A stretch of DNA of 64,000 nt, from positions 6,658,501 to 6,722,500 of the forward strand of contig NZ_CP140772.1 in the NCBI RefSeq assembly GCF_037893185.1, read 5' to 3'. A model generated the notes under the pieces. It did not search any database. It was not told where the DNA came from and saw nothing but the letters and a program-made list of their open reading frames with translations. Positions 8,087 to 17,087 of the stretch are shown here, piece by piece. Origin of the DNA: Chitinophaga sp. 180180018-3 (lineage in GTDB: Bacteria; Bacteroidota; Bacteroidia; Chitinophagales; Chitinophagaceae). The translations under genes and the position numbers were made by a program. Position 1 is the first letter of the stretch, and the number at the start of each line of letters is the position of its first letter.

Positions 8087-8677
8087 TTACTTCAGCTTTT
8101 GCAGGTAAGTTTCGAATTCCTGCAGATAGGTTTTATAACAGCTTTTACCAAATACTTTCCCCATGTTGCGGATCCCTCCGTAGCCGGAGGTGATGAACAA
8201 TGCCGCCTGTTGCGGGGAGATATGTTTCCCCACACGCCCCTTCCGCTGTCCTTTTTCCAGCACGGCCTGAATATGCTCCTGCCATTGCAGCACCAGCTGC
8301 AGGAGCGCCTTTCTGAAATCTTCATTCACGGGCGACATCTCATCAATCAGGTTAATAGCCGGACATCCGTGTTCCACCTGGAAAAACGGATCTTTCAACA
8401 GCAGGTGTTTCATCATCTGATAAATGGCATCCAGGGGATCACCCGCTTCCAGCAATGGCCTGATCAAAGCGGCATACATGCCGGGATACACGACTTCTTT
8501 GATCATTGCCAACCCCATTTCATCTTTGGATTTGAAATGATAATAAAAAGCACCTTTCGTCACTTGTGTAGTGGCAATTATATCATCGATGCTGGTGGCC
8601 TGATAACCTTTTTTATAAATCAGCTCGAACGATCGCTGTAATATCATCAGCCGGGTAGAGGCTGCCTTGTTCGACAT
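8087..8677 (-). CDS. TetR/AcrR family transcriptional regulator
   Basis: A 196-residue regulator. The N-terminal TetR helix-turn-helix (about 8-55) is clear: ILQRSFELIYKKGYQATSID is followed by IIATTQVTKGAFYYHFKSKD. The C-terminal ligand domain (about 75-190) resembles TetR_C families found in YcdC/AcrR-like repressors, with a PAINLIDEMS segment. It lies directly upstream of, and on the same strand as, two membrane-protein genes. Matching palindromes precede both tetR and that operon, suggesting autoregulation plus repression of the neighbours. The inducer cannot be predicted. Confidence 0.92.
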   Translation of the reverse strand: MSNKAASTRLMILQRSFELIYKKGYQATSIDDIIATTQVTKGAFYYHFKSKDEMGLAMIKEVVYPGMYAALIRPLLEAGDPLDAIYQMMKHLLLKDPFFQVEHGCPAINLIDEMSPVNEDFRKALLQLVLQWQEHIQAVLEKGQRKGRVGKHISPQQAALFITSGYGGIRNMGKVFGKSCYKTYLQEFETYLQKLK

Positions 8678-8680
8678 AAA

Positions 8681-8694
8681 ATACTAAGTAGTAT
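8681..8694. promoter_or_regulatory. Putative TetR operator 2 (autoregulatory)
   Basis: ATACTAAGTAGTAT repeats the half-sites of the palindrome at 8055-8068 and differs from it only at one central position. It starts 3 bp upstream of the tetR ATG and lies just downstream of the -7 element at 8701-8708, so a bound repressor would cover the transcription start. Confidence 0.65.
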
Positions 8695-8700
8695 GTTTTG

Positions 8701-8729
8701 CAAACATAGGTAAAATAGTCATTATCAAA
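8701..8729 (-). promoter_or_regulatory. Bacteroidota-type promoter of tetR
   Basis: On the minus strand a -7 box TATGTTTG (8701-8708, TAnnTTTG consensus) is preceded, after 17 bp, by a -33 TTTG (8726-8729). This gives a very short leader before the ATG at 8677 and puts operator 2 over the expected start site. Confidence 0.7.
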
Positions 8730-8763
8730 AATTGTTTTTGTGGATAACGGGAGAAGAGAAATG

Positions 8764-10125
8764 CTATCGTAGTGCTCCCAATGTGAAGAAATCGAAACTT
8801 CCGCCTGTGCCGGCGGTTTTCCCATATCCGCGGATCACGTTCCTGATCCGTGCGGCGGTAGTGGTATCTGCATAGTCCATCATTTCCACCAGTATGAACC
8901 GGCGTTTGCCCTGATCCTGCTTATTCAGGTTAAGCACCGCATGGGCAGTGGATCCGGAGCCGGCAAAGCAGTCGAGGATGATGGCATCTTCATCAGGTGG
9001 TACAACATAACTGATCAGTTTTTGTAATAATACGGTGGGTTTCTTTCCGCTTCTGAAATCCACTCCGCCTTCATGCCTGATGTTGCCAAAATCTTCTGCA
9101 TAGTTTTCAAAGTTGGGAACTGGTACCGTTTTTTCCTTTGCTGTAGTACCGGTTATATCGTTCGGCACTCCCTGGTAATACATCCCTTTTGTAGCGCCGG
9201 CGCGCTTAGGCCCTGTAAAATACCGGAAAGGATATTGATCGTTGCCCAGGCCCCAAACCTTATACAAAGTGCCCAGGCCATCGTGGTGCTGTCTGCCACT
9301 CAGGTAGTCCCGGAAAAAACGGCCGGAAGAATTACCGTCCAGTATCTTTCCCGTAGCCCATATGGGTTTCAGATGATCTGCAGAAGGAGTTTCCTGAATA
9401 ATTTCGTAATCATTTTTCCGGAAGATATCTACTTCCTTATCGCCCAGCCTGATCCGGTCGGGCCTGCCTTTTTCGATTATCCGTGTGTTGAATTTCGACA
9501 GGTCGTAATACTGTCTTTCTCTGAGCAGCCTCGTAGAAGGTTGTTTCTTGTATACATACACTACTTCCATCAGCTTTTGTACGTCCCTGTCTTCCACCAG
9601 GGTTTTGCCGGCAAAGCGCACCTGCAGGTACAATGGCGCAATGAGGTTAGAAGCACCAAATATCTCATCACAAACCAGTTTCAGGTTAGCCTGTTCATGA
9701 TCATCTATCGATATAAAAATAACGCCATCATCGGCCAGCAGCTGATGCAACAGTTTAAGCCGGGGATACATCATGCAGAGCCATTTATCGTGCCGGCTCA
9801 GATCCGTTCCTTCCTTCCCCACTATCTGATGCAGCCATTGGCTGATCAGGGGATGATTGACATTATCGTTATACACCCAACTTTCGTTGCCGCTATTGTA
9901 AGGAGGATCTATATAAATGCACCTGATCCGGCCTTCGTATTCCGGCAGCAGGCTTTTCAGCGCTTCGAGGTTATCGCCGTATATAATTTTGTTACCACTG
10001 TGTACAGGCGTATCCGTCTGCCCTTCTTCCGCAGAGAAACCGTACCTGTGCTCGAGTGTACGGCAGGGCACTTCCAGGTGATGGTCGACAACCTTGTCTT
10101 TTCCTGTCCAGTTTAGTGTAGGCAT
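8764..10125 (-). CDS. Type III Mod-like site-specific DNA methyltransferase
   Basis: A 453-residue N6-adenine methyltransferase. The start (MPTLNWTGKDKVVDHH) matches the conserved N-terminus of Mod proteins. The catalytic motif is DPPY at 73-76 (YIDPPYNSGNESWVYND) and the SAM motif is DCFAGSGSTAHAV near residue 390, the beta-class order. The variable middle (about 190-310) should hold the target-recognition domain. It ends at FDFFTLGALR, close to where many stand-alone Mod-like enzymes end. No res-type helicase/nuclease is adjacent, so it may be an orphan or regulatory methyltransferase. The target sequence cannot be read from the protein. Confidence 0.88.
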   Translation of the reverse strand: MPTLNWTGKDKVVDHHLEVPCRTLEHRYGFSAEEGQTDTPVHSGNKIIYGDNLEALKSLLPEYEGRIRCIYIDPPYNSGNESWVYNDNVNHPLISQWLHQIVGKEGTDLSRHDKWLCMMYPRLKLLHQLLADDGVIFISIDDHEQANLKLVCDEIFGASNLIAPLYLQVRFAGKTLVEDRDVQKLMEVVYVYKKQPSTRLLRERQYYDLSKFNTRIIEKGRPDRIRLGDKEVDIFRKNDYEIIQETPSADHLKPIWATGKILDGNSSGRFFRDYLSGRQHHDGLGTLYKVWGLGNDQYPFRYFTGPKRAGATKGMYYQGVPNDITGTTAKEKTVPVPNFENYAEDFGNIRHEGGVDFRSGKKPTVLLQKLISYVVPPDEDAIILDCFAGSGSTAHAVLNLNKQDQGKRRFILVEMMDYADTTTAARIRNVIRGYGKTAGTGGSFDFFTLGALR

Positions 10126-10221
10126 ATTTGCTCTTTTTTGCCTGACTCTTGTCCATGGAATTAAGATGAGTACAAAGACTCACGACAAGTATACACAAAA
10201 AAAGACAAGTTGCGCCACCTA

Positions 10222-11661
10222 TTATTCCACCATCACATCCTTCGTAGCAGATACGAGTTTTTTGCAGGGATTATTGATAAACATATCCAGGAAATTAGCA
10301 CCATGGCCGCCCAGCGAGGGCACATGGCCCTGGTTGTGAATCAGCAGTAGCTGGCTGTTGGGCAGGTACCGTTTAATCAGCCGGTTGTAAAAAGGGCGAC
10401 ACCAGGGATCTGCATCACCGGTGAAAATCAATGCCGGCACATTCGAATACACCGGTTCTTTTTCCCCGGCAGGCTCCCTTTTTACATTCCAGCAATCGCA
10501 TTTCGTGGTATCGGGGTCGTTGAATGTAAAATCCGCGAGCCAGGGTACCAGTTCGTTCTGTTTCCGGATCAGCTGTTTGCTGGCAAAGGCAATCTGCTCA
10601 GAGCAATAGACCGAATACCTCATGCCCAGCGCGATGCGTTGATTACCGGCAAAGGCTGCATCCACCACTTCTTTCACATAAGGGGCATGCTGGCCGTTGA
10701 TGATCTGGTACATCACAAACGGCACCGTTTTCAGGGATCTGCCGTTCATCCTGTCCAGCAGCGCATCCATTAATTCGTTTTTACCATACCGGATGGTGAA
10801 GGTATCCTGACTGTTATTCTCCGAATAGCGGAAGGAGAACATTTTGCCGGTAATGGATGTAAAGTACTGGTGGAACTTTTCACGAAGCCCTGTGTATATA
10901 GGGTTACTCGTGGAATCAGTCTCGCAGTTATCGAACACCTGGTTGAATGCCTCATTCATATTGAGCAGGGCATGCTCTTCATAGTTGACGTATCCCGGAA
11001 GTGGTGAGTTCAACAGCAGCAGCGACACGGCTTCCGGGTGGTGGCGGGCTACGGAAAGCATCAACCCGCCACTGTACGACATGCCTATCAGCATCAGCGA
11101 ATCGAGGTGTAGTGCTTTGCGCAGATCGTTGATATCTGCTGCGCTTTCGAGTGTGGTATAGGACGACAAATCAATTCCCTGTGCGGCCAGCCGTTTCCGG
11201 CAACGCTTTATTGCTTCCAGTTCCAGACTATCTTTCGGGAGGTTTTCCCGGTAAGCTTTTCGTACAGCCGTGGTTGTTTCCGGGCAATCCAGGCAGGGAA
11301 TGGCTCCTTTTACGCCACGCTGGCTGAATATAATGAAGCCTCCGTATCGCAGCAGCTCCGAGCCGGCGCCGATGCTGTCGAAGTTGGCGATAGTGCTGTA
11401 GCCCGGGCCGCCGGTAGTCATGAGCGCGATATGTTTCACGGAATCTGCTTCTGCCTTCCTGACGAAAACAAATGGTATCCTGACAACGGGACCGGCCGGC
11501 CGCCGGCGGTTTTCAGGCACTACCAGGTAACCGCTTTTTGTAATCAGCTCCGGAGCCGTTCTTACCGGAGATGGCATTGGTTCGATCCTGGGCTGATAGC
11601 CCTGTGCCCTTGCAACAAGCACAGCGAATAATGCACCCAGGTATATCAAAACAATTCTCAT
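10222..11661 (-). CDS. Secreted alpha/beta hydrolase, S33 prolyl-aminopeptidase-like
   Basis: A 479-residue exported hydrolase (signal peptide about 1-20, ending VARAQ). The oxyanion-hole segment TTGGPGYST (about 82-90) corresponds to HGGPG of the family. The nucleophile elbow is GMSYSGG with Ser195; its fifth position is Ser rather than the usual Gly. An acid residue probably lies in FTGDADPWC and the catalytic His in NQGHVPSLGGHG, within a C-terminal TAP-like part. Tripeptidyl/prolyl aminopeptidases and related exported hydrolases share this layout. It is 59 bp downstream of an AraC gene on the same strand, possibly one transcript. Confidence 0.85.
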   Translation of the reverse strand: MRIVLIYLGALFAVLVARAQGYQPRIEPMPSPVRTAPELITKSGYLVVPENRRRPAGPVVRIPFVFVRKAEADSVKHIALMTTGGPGYSTIANFDSIGAGSELLRYGGFIIFSQRGVKGAIPCLDCPETTTAVRKAYRENLPKDSLELEAIKRCRKRLAAQGIDLSSYTTLESAADINDLRKALHLDSLMLIGMSYSGGLMLSVARHHPEAVSLLLLNSPLPGYVNYEEHALLNMNEAFNQVFDNCETDSTSNPIYTGLREKFHQYFTSITGKMFSFRYSENNSQDTFTIRYGKNELMDALLDRMNGRSLKTVPFVMYQIINGQHAPYVKEVVDAAFAGNQRIALGMRYSVYCSEQIAFASKQLIRKQNELVPWLADFTFNDPDTTKCDCWNVKREPAGEKEPVYSNVPALIFTGDADPWCRPFYNRLIKRYLPNSQLLLIHNQGHVPSLGGHGANFLDMFINNPCKKLVSATKDVMVE

Positions 11662-11720
11662 ACTGATTTTATTGCAAAGTAAACTCCGGCCGGGGTTTTC
11701 CGAAAGTAAAAATCGGACAA

Positions 11721-12536
11721 TCAGCGGTGGAGATAACTGGAGAAATGCTGCCCCGTGAAGTTCAGCACATCTTTATAAAAATGACTTCTGTCGTAATAAC
11801 CATAGTCATGCGGAGAAAAACTGGCGGCATTTTTCGTATAGCCAGTTAATGCAGTACGGGCGCGGGTAATACCCAGATACTTCTTAGGGCTGGTTCCTAT
11901 AATTTTCGTGAAATACCTGTACAGGCTTTTATCTGTCAGATACAGTTGCCTGGCCAGTTCTCCGTTACCAGCCTCCATACCGGAACCGGCAAAAGCATCG
12001 ATGGTACGATGGATACATTGCAGATAGTAGTTATCTTTTTTCTGCTGCACTTCCAGCTTTTCGTGAAACAGGCTCTCGAATAGATTTATCCGGTCGGCCA
12101 TGCTGGCGGCATTCCTTAATTTCCTGACCATACCGGCGGGAATGATATCCTGTAGCGGAACTACATTGCTGCCAATACGGGTTTGGCTGATACCGAAAAT
12201 AGTTTCAAAACCACCCGGATGGAATTTTACCGTGAAAATATTGTCGCTGGGCAGATTTTTTCGCTCCACGATTTCATTTCTCAGCAGCAGGATATCAGTT
12301 TGCTCGTCTATATGTAATTGTTTCCGCCCGTTCGCCAGCAGGTAGGGCGTTCCGAGGTTGATCCAGATGGTAGGAGTATAGCTCGGAAAAAGCTTCACCG
12401 TAAAGGTTTCGCTTTGAATAAGCCGGTGGGTTTCATCGAGAGAGGTTTCTGAGAAAAATTCAACATACGGGTGCAGGGCGCCTGCCGGCGTCTGAAATTT
12501 GTATAGCTGCCTGATATTGTCAAAAATTTCGATCAT
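11721..12536 (-). CDS. AraC family transcriptional regulator
   Basis: A 271-residue regulator. The N-terminal half (about 1-150) resembles the DUF6597-type sensor domain of Bacteroidota AraC proteins (PAGALHPYVEFF and NIFTVKFHPGGFETIFG). The C-terminal AraC double helix-turn-helix (about 180-268) includes LARQLYLTDKSLYRYFTKII, GTSPKKYLGITRARTAL and a final YYDRSHFYKDVLNFTGQHF. It is followed by the S33 hydrolase on the same strand and is divergent from the DUF4262 gene, with 122 bp between their starts. Confidence 0.9.
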   Translation of the reverse strand: MIEIFDNIRQLYKFQTPAGALHPYVEFFSETSLDETHRLIQSETFTVKLFPSYTPTIWINLGTPYLLANGRKQLHIDEQTDILLLRNEIVERKNLPSDNIFTVKFHPGGFETIFGISQTRIGSNVVPLQDIIPAGMVRKLRNAASMADRINLFESLFHEKLEVQQKKDNYYLQCIHRTIDAFAGSGMEAGNGELARQLYLTDKSLYRYFTKIIGTSPKKYLGITRARTALTGYTKNAASFSPHDYGYYDRSHFYKDVLNFTGQHFSSYLHR

Positions 12537-12658
12537 GGTCGTTCAGATTCCCGGACAGGAAGATATAAAATTATTGGCAGTGAGCCCTGGGTTGGTGTAT
12601 AGGTGGGATTTGGTGAAGAGGAACGGAAAAAATACCTTGCTGTAAATTTGTTTCTTAT

Positions 12659-13393
12659 ATGGCCCAGGACGATTGCCGGCACGAATCTGCCTCTCACGCG
12701 GAGATTCAGCAGAAAATTGATCAGTATGGCTGTTTTATTACCGTTGTGCCTCCCGATGGCCACCTGCCAGGTTTCGCATATACAACGGGATTATACCAGC
12801 AATTCAGACATCCTGAAATTATCTGCTATGGCTTCTCCCCTGGTACAGCCGGCTCTGTGCTAAACGATGCCTGCGGTCTCATAAAAAATGGGCAGGTATT
12901 GACGCCAGGCCGCCATTACGATGAGTTCCTGAAAAACTACCCGGTACAGTTTATACCTGTAGAACACGTTTTTTACCGGGATCATTTCGGAGTAACGATG
13001 GATTTCTATGGCAATGATGCGTTTCCGGTTCTTCAGATGGTGTGGCCCGACAGACAATCGTTCTTTCCCTGGGACACTGAGTTTGATGCGAGCGTGAAAT
13101 TTGAACAACCACTACTGGACAGGAATACTGATTTCAGGTTTTTTGAAGAAAGAAATGTGGCCGTATTCACAACATCGGAAGTATTAGAAGGAGCACCCAT
13201 CTTATATGTTTATCATGATGAAGAAGGAGACTGGCAATTTCACAGTGAAGCAGAGCCCAATATGGATCACGCCAAAGTAGTGAGCCTGGATTCTATGGTT
13301 AAAAAAGATCCCACCCTCAACGAGCTTTATGATCTGACGTACGGGCATAGCGCCTGGCGAGCAACGCCCGATTCTCCATGGGAACGGGATTGA
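12659..13393 (+). CDS. DUF4262 protein with a fused C-terminal domain
   Basis: A 244-residue cytoplasmic protein. Residues about 10-150 match DUF4262 (an opening QQKIDQYGCFITVV, then GFAYTTGLYQQFRHPEIICYG and PVLQMVWPD near residue 125). A second part (about 165-240) has the segments GAPILYVYHDEEGDWQFH and DAKVVSL-like HAKVVSLDSMVKKDPTLNEL, then a Trp-rich end (SAWRATPDSPW). That pattern occurs as a separate small domain in other bacterial proteins. No function is established for either part. Confidence 0.85.
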   Translation: MAQDDCRHESASHAEIQQKIDQYGCFITVVPPDGHLPGFAYTTGLYQQFRHPEIICYGFSPGTAGSVLNDACGLIKNGQVLTPGRHYDEFLKNYPVQFIPVEHVFYRDHFGVTMDFYGNDAFPVLQMVWPDRQSFFPWDTEFDASVKFEQPLLDRNTDFRFFEERNVAVFTTSEVLEGAPILYVYHDEEGDWQFHSEAEPNMDHAKVVSLDSMVKKDPTLNELYDLTYGHSAWRATPDSPWERD

Positions 13394-13472
13394 TGATCAG
13401 CAACAGAGAAATTCCGTATATTTCCTATGTCATCTACCCTACAAGATAAATTCATAGCAAGTTGCGGAAAGC

Positions 13473-14540
13473 ATGAACATCGGCCAGCAAATATTATTTC
13501 TCATCAGTGCCCTGGGCGGCCTTAACGGCATTTTACTCAGCCTGTATCTTTTTTTCAGGAAAAAGAGTCGGTCGGTCCCAATGTTCTTCCTGGCAGTGTC
13601 GCTATTAGCGATCAGTATCCGGGTCACCAAATCTGTCATTTATTACTTCAATCCTCATCTGCCTAAGATTTACCTGCAGATAGGATTATCGGCCTGCTTT
13701 TTTATTGGCCCCGGTCTGTATTATTTTTTCAGATCCGTGCAACAGCAACGTACCAACATCCCCTCCTCCTGGAAATGGACGTTGGGTGCGCTACTGGTAA
13801 TCGTGCTCCTGCCGGGGCTGATCATTCCCTATCAGCAATATCCTGAAACCTGGCGACGTATAGGAGTATACCTTATTTATTTTGAATGGATGGCCTGCCT
13901 TATTGCGGCGGGTGTTGTTTTAAGAAACATTTTAAGCGCTGCGCAGCCCGGGATGTCGAAGGTTACCGGAAGATTCCTGCTATTGATATATGCCGGTAAT
14001 TGCCTCGTATTTGCAGCCTATATGCTGGCATTATTCAGCCATGTCAGGTGGAATTATATTGCCGGAGGGGTGTGCTTTTCACTGGTATTGTATCTGACCA
14101 TCTTCTTTGTACTATACGGCGCCAGGGTAGAACATATACTGCAGGGTGAAGAACCCGCGAGGCCGGAGAAGCGGAAACTGGCTGATAACGATGCGCAGGC
14201 CTGGTTATCGAAACTGGAAAAGGTGATAGCCGCCGAACAATTATACAAAGATCCCAATCTGAAACTGAACGACCTCGCAGCAAAAATAAACATCACCGGA
14301 CATCAGTTGTCGCAGTTACTGAACGAATACCTGGGCAAAAGCTTCTCTACATTCGTCAATGAATACCGGATAAACGAAGCATGCAAACTAATCACTACCC
14401 ATCATCATCTTACCTTCGAAGCTATCGGATACGAGGTAGGCTATAACTCCAAGTCAACCTTTTATGCTGCTTTCCGGAAGATAAAAGACATGACACCTGC
14501 GCTTTTCAAAGAAAACATCCCAAAAACCAGCACTATATAA
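13473..14540 (+). CDS. Membrane-bound AraC family regulator
   Basis: A 355-residue protein with about seven hydrophobic helices in the first 215 residues (for example FLISALGGLNGILLSLYLFF, VLLPGLIIPY and VCFSLVLYLTIFFVL). A cytoplasmic AraC DNA-binding domain follows (about 255-350): LKLNDLAAKINITGHQLSQL, then EYLGKSFSTFVNEYRINEA and FEAIGYEVGYNSKSTFYAAF. This 7TM-AraC layout is common in Bacteroidota, where the membrane part probably senses a signal. The outer-membrane barrel gene starts about 120 bp downstream on the same strand and is a plausible target. Confidence 0.9.
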   Translation: MNIGQQILFLISALGGLNGILLSLYLFFRKKSRSVPMFFLAVSLLAISIRVTKSVIYYFNPHLPKIYLQIGLSACFFIGPGLYYFFRSVQQQRTNIPSSWKWTLGALLVIVLLPGLIIPYQQYPETWRRIGVYLIYFEWMACLIAAGVVLRNILSAAQPGMSKVTGRFLLLIYAGNCLVFAAYMLALFSHVRWNYIAGGVCFSLVLYLTIFFVLYGARVEHILQGEEPARPEKRKLADNDAQAWLSKLEKVIAAEQLYKDPNLKLNDLAAKINITGHQLSQLLNEYLGKSFSTFVNEYRINEACKLITTHHHLTFEAIGYEVGYNSKSTFYAAFRKIKDMTPALFKENIPKTSTI

Positions 14541-14661
14541 CAACCTGTTTACCAAGTCTTCATAGTCCTGATTTATAATTCCGTACTACTGATTTCATAA
14601 AACCAGACCTGCCGGGTTCGCCTGGTGGTTAGGTTTGCCCGGAAAACATGCAGTAATACGG

Positions 14662-17049
14662 ATGATGATAAGATTAATATTATTGACTGGCCTGCTGGTA
14701 TCGACGGGCCCCCAAATCAGCAGTGCCCAGATATCTGTACGGGGAAAGGTGGTGGATAGTGTTTATGGCCAGGGGATCGGCTATGCTACAGTAAGTCTGC
14801 TAACGCGTAACGACTCCGCCATGGTTCGCGGGCAGCTTACTGATACAGTCGGTACTTTCCTGCTGACGGGTATTTCTCCGGGCAGATATATCCTCCAGAT
14901 CAGCTCCGTTGGATATAGGAAGCGGTACCTGCCTGTCTTCCTACAAACAACAACAGATGCAGGCATTATCAGACTTACGGCCAATACCAGCCAGCTTACC
15001 GGTATTCAGGTCAGTGGCAGCCGGCCGGCTTTCCGGAGGGAAGATGATAAACTTGTGCTGAACATTTCGGGCAACAAACTATTTGCAACAGCCGCAAATG
15101 GCTACGATATCCTGAAAAAAATACCCGGCCTGCAGGTAAACGGCGATGGCACCCTCCTGCTCAACGGCCGCACTACACCTGTGATTTTCGTAAATGGGAA
15201 GCAATTACAGATGAGCCCTGAAGAACAGCAACAATTCCTTTCCAGCCTTTCTCCCGATATGTTAAGCTCCATTGAAGTGATTAATACACCTTCTTCCCGC
15301 TATGATGGTGAGTTCAAAGCCATCCTGGATATCAGGCTGAAACAGGATCCCCGCATGGGCTGGAAAGGAGCTATCAGCACTAACCTGCAGCAAAACGCCT
15401 ATACGTTGTCCGACAACAATCTGATGATCACCTACCGGGCGGGAAAAATGGTATATACGGCACGGATGGGCTACACCGGGGGCGACAGGATACGCCGGTA
15501 TCATGCGTTACAGCATCTTGCCAATACAGACATACTCACTACCAATACCCGGACGCTGACAGGCAACAATAACCTCATTTTCCAGGCCGGGGCCGATTAC
15601 AACATTGCTCCGGATCAGCGCATTTCCCTGCTACTGCGGGGCGCCCGCCTCGACCGGAACATACGCTCATTCAATACCCTCGATGCAACGGATGCCACCG
15701 TACAAAAAGCAATGATGAATACGTATACGGATAATCGATCCAATCCACTGCAACATAGCTATGCCGCCAACCTGGATTATTCCGGCAAATGGAAAAAAAC
15801 ACAACTGGATCTGCTAACTTCTTATGTGAATATCAGCAACCGCCAGGATGAAGACATTCAGACACATAATGCCCCGGATCAGCAGCTATTGACCTACTGG
15901 CTGACCAATCTGAACAACGATATCACGATTCGCACCGCGCAGGCGGATGTTAGTATCAACGCGGGAAAAGCAACGCTTTTGATGGGAGGCAGATTTGCTT
16001 TTACCACCACTTCCAACAAACTGCGTTATGATACGCTCGATACCCCGCAACACTTTGTAACCGACAGCAGCCGCACCAATAACTTTCTTTATAATGAATA
16101 TACCGGAGCAGCCTACATCTCTTACAGTAGCAGTTTTAAAAAGCTGAATTATAACCTGAGTCTGCGAACGGAATATACTCATACCAATGCCAATTCATTT
16201 ACCAAAAATGCCGTAACAGAAAGAAACTATCTGAAGTGGTTGCCAGGCATTAGTGTTACCTATGCTTTCAATAAAAATCAGCAGCTGAATGTAGCCTACA
16301 GCCGGCGGCTGACCAGGCCTACCTTTACCCAGCTCAACCCGTTCCGGTTTTATAACAGTCCGCTTAACTACTACGTAGGTAATCCTGATCTGAAAGCTGC
16401 AACTACCGACATGCTGGCCGTTTCCTATACCTATAAAAATCTGATGGTAACTGTAAATGCAGGAAGGGAATGGGACGCCATGGTAAGGTACCCGGAATAC
16501 GATAGCATCACCAATGTGCTGGAATACCTGGGAAAGAACATTCCATTTAACGATTTCGCTGGCGTACAAGTCAGTTTTCCTTTGACTGTTACCAAATGGT
16601 GGCGTATGAATCACCAGGTGAATGGTTACTATAAAAAAGAGCAGATGCCTTATCACCAGGCTACTTACAGGATACCGGTAACGGAGTACGACTTCAGCGG
16701 CAGCCAGGTGTTTACGTTACCGGCAAAGTATACTTTCGAAATATATTATGCCTATCATTCCAGGGGCGGGAATAGTCTTTATAAATCCATGTCGCTGGGC
16801 AATGTAGACCTGAGCCTGCAGAAACAATGGATGAACGGGAAATTGAATACACGTATCAATTACTACGATATTTTCGATACCTACCGTGTTCTGTATATTT
16901 TCCGGGAGAAGCAAATCATCAATAACCAGCTCTCTCATTGGTTTGGCAACAGGAAGTTTGCGCTGACTGTAGCGTATAATTTCGGAAGATCTACTCACAA
17001 GGCCATGCAGGAAAAGAAGAATGAAGAAGAAAACAGGGTTGGTTTATAA
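14662..17049 (+). CDS. Outer-membrane beta-barrel protein (TonB-dependent receptor-like)
   Basis: A 795-residue protein. The frame is open from a TTG at 14635, but the ATG at 14662 (second ATG at 14665) begins the signal peptide and is chosen. A carboxypeptidase-regulatory-like beta-sandwich comes first (about 27-110: SVRGKVVDSVYGQGIGYATV, FLLTGISPGRYILQIS). A plug-like region follows (KKIPGLQVNGDGTLLLNGRT, SIEVINTPSSRYDGE), then a barrel of the outer-membrane beta-barrel family type (about 250-790) with typical TRPTFTQLNPF and NYYVGNPDLKAATTD segments. No SusD partner is present, so the ligand is unknown. It is preceded by a membrane AraC regulator. Confidence 0.88.
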   Translation: MMIRLILLTGLLVSTGPQISSAQISVRGKVVDSVYGQGIGYATVSLLTRNDSAMVRGQLTDTVGTFLLTGISPGRYILQISSVGYRKRYLPVFLQTTTDAGIIRLTANTSQLTGIQVSGSRPAFRREDDKLVLNISGNKLFATAANGYDILKKIPGLQVNGDGTLLLNGRTTPVIFVNGKQLQMSPEEQQQFLSSLSPDMLSSIEVINTPSSRYDGEFKAILDIRLKQDPRMGWKGAISTNLQQNAYTLSDNNLMITYRAGKMVYTARMGYTGGDRIRRYHALQHLANTDILTTNTRTLTGNNNLIFQAGADYNIAPDQRISLLLRGARLDRNIRSFNTLDATDATVQKAMMNTYTDNRSNPLQHSYAANLDYSGKWKKTQLDLLTSYVNISNRQDEDIQTHNAPDQQLLTYWLTNLNNDITIRTAQADVSINAGKATLLMGGRFAFTTTSNKLRYDTLDTPQHFVTDSSRTNNFLYNEYTGAAYISYSSSFKKLNYNLSLRTEYTHTNANSFTKNAVTERNYLKWLPGISVTYAFNKNQQLNVAYSRRLTRPTFTQLNPFRFYNSPLNYYVGNPDLKAATTDMLAVSYTYKNLMVTVNAGREWDAMVRYPEYDSITNVLEYLGKNIPFNDFAGVQVSFPLTVTKWWRMNHQVNGYYKKEQMPYHQATYRIPVTEYDFSGSQVFTLPAKYTFEIYYAYHSRGGNSLYKSMSLGNVDLSLQKQWMNGKLNTRINYYDIFDTYRVLYIFREKQIINNQLSHWFGNRKFALTVAYNFGRSTHKAMQEKKNEEENRVGL

Positions 17050-17050
17050 A

Positions 17051-17069
17051 CCGGCCCTTAGCGGGCCGG
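17051..17069. terminator. Hairpin between convergent genes
   Basis: Seven-bp G/C-only arms (17051-17057 and 17063-17069) around a 5-nt loop lie directly after the stop of the barrel gene and before the convergent SDR stop at 17088. The T-run is weak, so termination is likely but not certain. Confidence 0.5.
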
Positions 17070-17087
17070 CTATGTATTCCACTTGTA

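Noticed and set aside
9073..10116. A 347-codon + strand frame opposite the Mod-like methyltransferase
   Set aside because: It is antisense to a protein with conserved catalytic motifs; the predicted product shows no family features.
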